64,000 nt of DNA from Stereocaulon alpinum (lineage: Eukaryota; Ascomycota; Lecanoromycetes; Lecanorales; Stereocaulaceae): positions 62,001 to 126,000 of the forward strand of contig JAEUBA010000052.1 in the NCBI GenBank assembly GCA_018257865.1, written 5' to 3'. This document shows positions 58,467-64,000 of the stretch, piece after piece. The translations under genes and the position numbers were made by a program. The notes beneath the pieces were generated by a model. It was not told where the DNA came from, ran no database searches, and saw only the letters and a list, made by a program, of their open reading frames with translations. Each line of letters opens with the position of its first letter. Within the stretch, counting starts at the first letter, position 1.

Positions 58467-59828
58467 ATGGAGCACTCTACCCTTCTGATGTCGGCCAACA
58501 TCCATTTCATCGTAAGTCCGCCAGACTCGACTATCCTCGAGCGATATAAGCTGCGCAAGTCATGCCATCGCTTGAGTCGAGAACGATGTCCGATCTGACG
58601 AATGGCCATCTAAGCAAACTGCTAATTCCATTGAGCCAACTAGGAAGCCAAGCTGAGCCTCATCCAAATTCCTCTGGAACGGTACCATCACTACCTGCCC
58701 ACCATCCTCAGGCTACTATTTCCCCCGGGAGAAGTTGCAGCAAAAGGTTTAGAAAGCAGCTCCTCTCATGACTACCTTCCTAATGACGAATCGTGGGCTA
58801 GCAAGCATGCCTTTCTCAATGTCTCGATTACCCCAATAGAATGCTCAATCGTTTGCGATAGTCGCCTGGCCCAGAGTTTGTTCCAACCAGCAATCAAAGC
58901 AAGTCGATCCATGTCGACGAGCCCGCCAACTCAGGACTTCGGCTCAATCTCAGATGAAGAGTTCGTTGTGGTTTCGGTCGAAGGAGCGGGAATGGAGGCC
59001 GGGCAGCGGGTTTTGGAATTGACAAGTCCTCTCGCTCTTGCCGGAATGTGAGCTAAACCTCTTGCTAATGTTCATGTAGAGTTTCTGACCATGATTAGTT
59101 CGCTATTCTTCATTACTACCTACTTCTCTGACTACATTTTGGTCCCGGCTAAGGCGAAAGGTCAAGTCGTTCGCGCCCTTGAGGATCGCGGATTCGCTTT
59201 TGAGAGATCTTCGAAGACTTATGTCAATCCCGCGGCCCACCATCGCCATCGTTCTTCATGCTCTTCAGCTGGGTCTAACTCTCCGTCTACGCCACCACCT
59301 AAAACGGTCACTGAACTACAAGCTCGCACTTTCGATAATCTCCGCCGTCATTCCATAATTCCGATGGTGGCCGATGATCTCCGTCTGGTTCAGTGTTGCG
59401 GCAGCAACGAGAACCCTGACACTTTTGTAAATCACGAGCTGGCACTTCAAAATGGAATCTCCAGATGTCTCCTCCACAAGCCGAAATTCTTAAGCCTCAC
59501 AATGACCAAAGAGGAATCTGCCTCTCTATTACTAGAAAAGCGTCTCTTGTCGAATTTTGATGTGTACGGCATGGTCGACGTGTTGCTCGGTGCCAAAGAC
59601 GATATTCTTATTCCTATCACCCTTGATCTGAGGCCACTTCCCTTCGAAGCTACAGGCATTGTCTGCGGTGTAGCTGGGAGGCTTTCGGACGACCGTGTCA
59701 TGGTTCGTCCAATTGATATGAACTACCTCTCAACAGCTTCGGCGGGGACGGTAATGGTGAACGAGAAGGATCTAGTGGAAGCCATGGAGAAGTTGCGAAT
59801 TGGTGCGGATGGATCTATTCAGCCTTGA
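58467..59828 (+). CDS. ACT-like domain protein of the CASTOR type
   Basis: Three exons (58467-58511, 58644-59047, 59099-59828) add up exactly to 392 residues. Splicing yields ANIHFIEAKLSLIQIPLERY then HHYLPTILRLLFPPGEVA. The first ACT-like part continues with HAFLNVSITPIECSIVCDSR and DEEFVVVSVEGAGMEAGQRV. The third exon gives LTSPLALAGISLFFITTYFS then DYILVPAKAKGQVVRALEDR, the strongest family signature. A second module holds RLVQCCGSNENPDTF, LLHKPKFLSLTMTKEESASL and LLSNFDVYGMVDVL. In animals CASTOR proteins sense arginine for TORC1 through GATOR2. The fungal proteins share the fold, but their ligand is not established to my knowledge. The first intron is long for this window (132 nt). Confidence 0.83.
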
Positions 59829-60101
59829 GGCACCGAGGAGCTATCCTGATAGGGAACATCAACGGTGTTATGGGGGGATGAGTGGGAATTATCAACAGAT
59901 CTTTCAAGTCACGGCAGTCTCGAGAAATCGGCGTCATCAATGGGCATACGTGCCATGTACATTAGTCGCATTTGCAGAGCATCGAGTCACCGGTACAGAG
60001 CCTTCTCGCGATCGTCTTGATCGCCTAAATAGCAAAGACGCAGATCTCATTTTTATTCAACTACTATTCCCAAGAGTTACTAGGAATCTGCTGTCTCTAT
60101 A

Positions 60102-61493
<1,392 letters not shown>

Positions 61494-61830
61494 CACATAG
61501 TCAGTATGGTGAAGAGGTAGGGTGGAGGTTCGGAGAAAGATTGCTTTAGGGTGCGGAACCGGTGGTGTGGTTACCAATACAGAGCGATTGCGATTGTCTG
61601 AAGAACAGGGATACCCGGCTGAGATAAGGATTGTGGTTTCGCGGAAGATATCAGATGAATTACTTGAGGGCTACCTAACGACCTCGTCGAAGAAAGAAGC
61701 GCCATAGAGCTCCCCATAACATAATGAGACACAATGGGAATGAAATGATGGCTGAGCTCCACATCCAGCAAATCCCAGACTTTTGTCCCATAGCACCATG
61801 TGGAATAGCCCACTCAACACTACTCAACAC

Positions 61831-63319
61831 TTAACGACGTCCGTGGCTTCGTTGGACACTGCCTTGCATTTGCTCCAGCTCCATCTCCAACTGCTTGATA
61901 CTATTCAACGAGTTAGCCACATGTCACAGTGGGTTGTGCGGTTAGATACGTACGCTGCGTGAGTGCTCTCTAGATCCTTATTCAACCGATCACGCTCGGA
62001 GATCAGCTTCTGCTCCCATGCTCTGAATCTGTTCTCCTCGATCTTGACTTGCTCAGTGAACCTCTTGCGCAGGCTCTCTTCTTCCTCTTTGAATTTGGGA
62101 TTGTCGAGCTTTCTCGGTCTAGCTTCGCCAAACTTCCTCGTCTCCATCTGTTGCGCACGGTAGGCCTCGTAGTGCATCTCTTCAGTAGTGTGAATCAGGT
62201 CGAGCATATGGGTCCGGATCAGGATAGACCTGAGCTTCTTGAAGTCGCAGTGGTCCTCGTTCTCGACTTCTGCGACACCCCACGAGTATTGGCGCCCTTT
62301 CAGAACACGACCATCGTGTGTCTTTACGTCCTTTTCGGATCCGATAACGGCGAAGGGCATGGCTTCGATTAGGGCTCTTGCGTGGTGGGCGGCAGCCTCA
62401 TCATCCTCGTCACTTGGTGGTTGGTAGATCTTAATTCCTTGCGCTTCGACAACTGCTCGGATCTAGACAACTAGTCAGCATAGCCGGTCTTTGAACATAT
62501 CACAATAACTTACTCTATGCTTGAAACGTGCAAGGTCCGCGGGGCTCAGAGTATCGGCCTTGGCGACAACAGGGATCAGATTCACTCTGGAGCTCAAGCG
62601 CTTCATGACTTCAATATCCAAAGGTTTGAGGGTATGGCCGGTGGGTCTGATGAAGTAAAGACAGGCATGAACACGGAGGTCGATCTTGTCCACACGGCGG
62701 GGTTGCTGCTCTTGCAGCATGTAAGACTCATGCTGATCATCCAAGAACTCTATGATTGGCATCCATGAGTCGCGGTTATTCACGTAGTCGCCGAATCCAG
62801 GAGTATCGATAACCGTCAAGCGGACTGTCGAAGCCGTTAGCCCACCAACTTTCACTACCCGAAATCCTAGAGAGCCTCATACCCTTGAAGAACTTCTCTT
62901 CCAGCTCGGCCTTGGTAATCTCAATCTCAACGGTCTTGTCCACCTGCTTTGCGTGGCGGCGCCTATGGTCTGCGTAATTCTTGATGGTGGTAGAGAAGAG
63001 GGTGTTGATGAAGGTCGTCTTCCCCAAGCCTGACTCGCCAGCAACCTTTCAGTACGTTAGCTTATGTAGTCTGCCGAAAATCTCAATGGTATTGTACCAT
63101 TATAGTAAAAGCAGCACCACGCTTAGCGACGATTTTGTGTCTAGAGGTCAGGTCAGTCAATGTTACGAATCAGGACCGCCTCGCTCGGTTCGTACCTCTG
63201 ATTTGGTAGCTGTTCGCGACCCCGTATTAGCATGTCGTTTCAATATAGCAGGATGTCTTCAAGACACTTACATTGGCGATGCCAATTGGCGATGCCGCCT
63301 CAGACGTCGCTGGTGCCAT
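61831..63319 (-). CDS. Septin, Cdc11/AspA type
   Basis: Seven exons, about 380 residues. Exon 1 gives SEAASPIGIAN; exon 2 is a 14-nt microexon (63196-63209) giving LPNQ; exon 3 begins HKIVAKRGAAFTIM. The GTPase has G1 (GESGLGKTT), G3 (DTPGFGDYV), and G4 (AKADTL). The septin unique element is present as DHCDFKKLRSILIRTHMLDL. A coiled coil follows (NPKFKEEEESLRKRFTEQVK, RFRAWEQKLISERDRLNKDL), and the last exon ends QGSVQRSHGRR. Septins form filaments at septa, bud necks and hyphal branch sites. N-terminus and G1 region look most like the Cdc11/AspA class, but the class call is from memory. It is head-to-head with Pwp2. Intron 3 ends in AAAG. Confidence 0.92.
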
Positions 63320-63657
63320 GTTGTAGCGTTTGATCGGAAGGCCGTCAGATTGTCTAAGAGATTGCTGAAATATAAGCGTTTCCTGTTGCGACAATGATCC
63401 TGTAATCAATTTTTCGTGATTTGAATTTCGCTGCGAATTTTATGCTTGGTATGTGGGTATCTTGAAGAGCTTGAGAGTCTGGTCCAACGCTCAATAAGGG
63501 GAATCTTTTTACGCTAGTGCGGATAAAAGTTTTAGCGCAGCGATCCAAGCTCCACGAACTTTTTAGCCTTTGCGCTCTTCGATATGTGCTTCGATGCATA
63601 TCGTTGTCTAGCCTTCCACACCAGAATGATCAGCGCGATGCCTCTCAAACCGCTAAC
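63320..63657. promoter_or_regulatory. Shared upstream region of septin and Pwp2 genes
   Basis: 338 bp between divergent start codons. No specific element was recognised. Confidence 0.5.
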
Positions 63658-64000
63658 ATGAAGACCGAATTCAAGGTACATCGTGTCCATCGCCGATGTT
63701 GTAAAGAAAACTAAACATTTCCGGCAGTTTTCTAACTTGCTGGGAACAGTCTACTGCAAAGGGAACCTTCTCTTCACCCCGGATGGGACTTGTCTTCTCT
63801 CACCAGTCGGCAATCGCGTCACTGTGTTCGATCTTGTTAAGTGTGTCTATAGCTACAGCGACACGTTATTGGTTTTTTTGCGATTGAAACTGACATTATC
63901 AGCAACAAGTCCTACACATTATCATTCTCCCACCGTAGAAACATAGCTCACTTGGCCTTGAACCCACGGGGAAACCTTCTACTTTCGGTTGACGAAGATG
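63658..64000 (+). CDS. PWP2: Periodic tryptophan protein 2 (Pwp2/Utp1), N-terminal part; gene runs off the window
   Basis: Three exons are visible (63658-63675, 63728-63840, 63903 to the edge) with matching phases. The joined start reads MKTEFKFSNLLGTVYCKGNL, LFTPDGTCLLSPVGNRVTVF, NNKSYTLSFSHRRNIAHLAL, NPRGNLLLSVDEDG. This is the highly conserved N-terminus of Pwp2, a WD40 protein of the UTP-B complex in the small-subunit processome. It acts in 18S rRNA processing in the nucleolus. Exon 1 is only 18 nt. The rest, including both beta-propellers, lies outside the window. Confidence 0.93.

Overview
The window looks like nuclear DNA of a filamentous ascomycete (Pezizomycotina). Genes carry short introns (about 50-80 nt) with GT donors and CTAAC/CTGAC-like branch sites. 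The recognisable proteins are fungal orthologues: Ctk1, Prp45, Ssl2/XPB, Ppx1, a Pmp3/SNA protein, an Any1-type PQ-loop protein, a Cdc11-type septin and Pwp2. Secreted or wall proteins with alanine-proline or glycine-serine repeats also fit a mould. I cannot place it to genus. No tRNA, rRNA, CRISPR array or intact transposon was recognised.

The left part (about 1-24 kb) is gene-poor. It holds a truncated queuine tRNA-ribosyltransferase accessory subunit, a small secreted protein, a thaumatin-like protein with an AP-repeat linker, a PQ-loop membrane protein, a p24 cargo receptor, a half-zinc-cluster protein and a repeat-rich cell-wall protein. Between them are long stretches with no convincing gene. 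Two of these contain broken-looking secreted or surface-type reading frames (about 9.9-10.6 kb and 12.1-13.2 kb).

The right part (about 25-64 kb) is dense and mostly conserved housekeeping. It contains a USP7/Ubp15-type deubiquitinase, a mitochondrial PDK-family kinase, a large unrecognised protein, the CTD kinase Ctk1, a Pmp3/SNA protein, exopolyphosphatase Ppx1, splicing factor Prp45/SNW1, an acidic unknown protein, a small secreted protein, a questin-oxidase-like protein, the TFIIH helicase XPB, a DUF4748-like protein, a small predicted mitochondrial protein, a CID/RS-rich RNA-processing protein, a CASTOR-like ACT protein, a WDR83-like WD40 protein, a septin and the start of Pwp2.

There is no obvious pathway cluster. 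Two themes recur. Transcription and RNA processing is over-represented (Ctk1, Prp45, XPB, the CID protein, WDR83, Pwp2). Several conserved genes sit in head-to-head pairs with short shared upstream regions: Ppx1/Prp45, XPB/DUF4748, small mitochondrial protein/CID, septin/Pwp2 and USP7/PDK.

The gene models below were spliced by hand from reading frames, splice signals and family knowledge. In most models the exon phases add up exactly. The main oddities are repeated use of AAG 3' splice sites, two unrelated genes with 14-nt microexons, and two stop-free 57-nt introns in Prp45.
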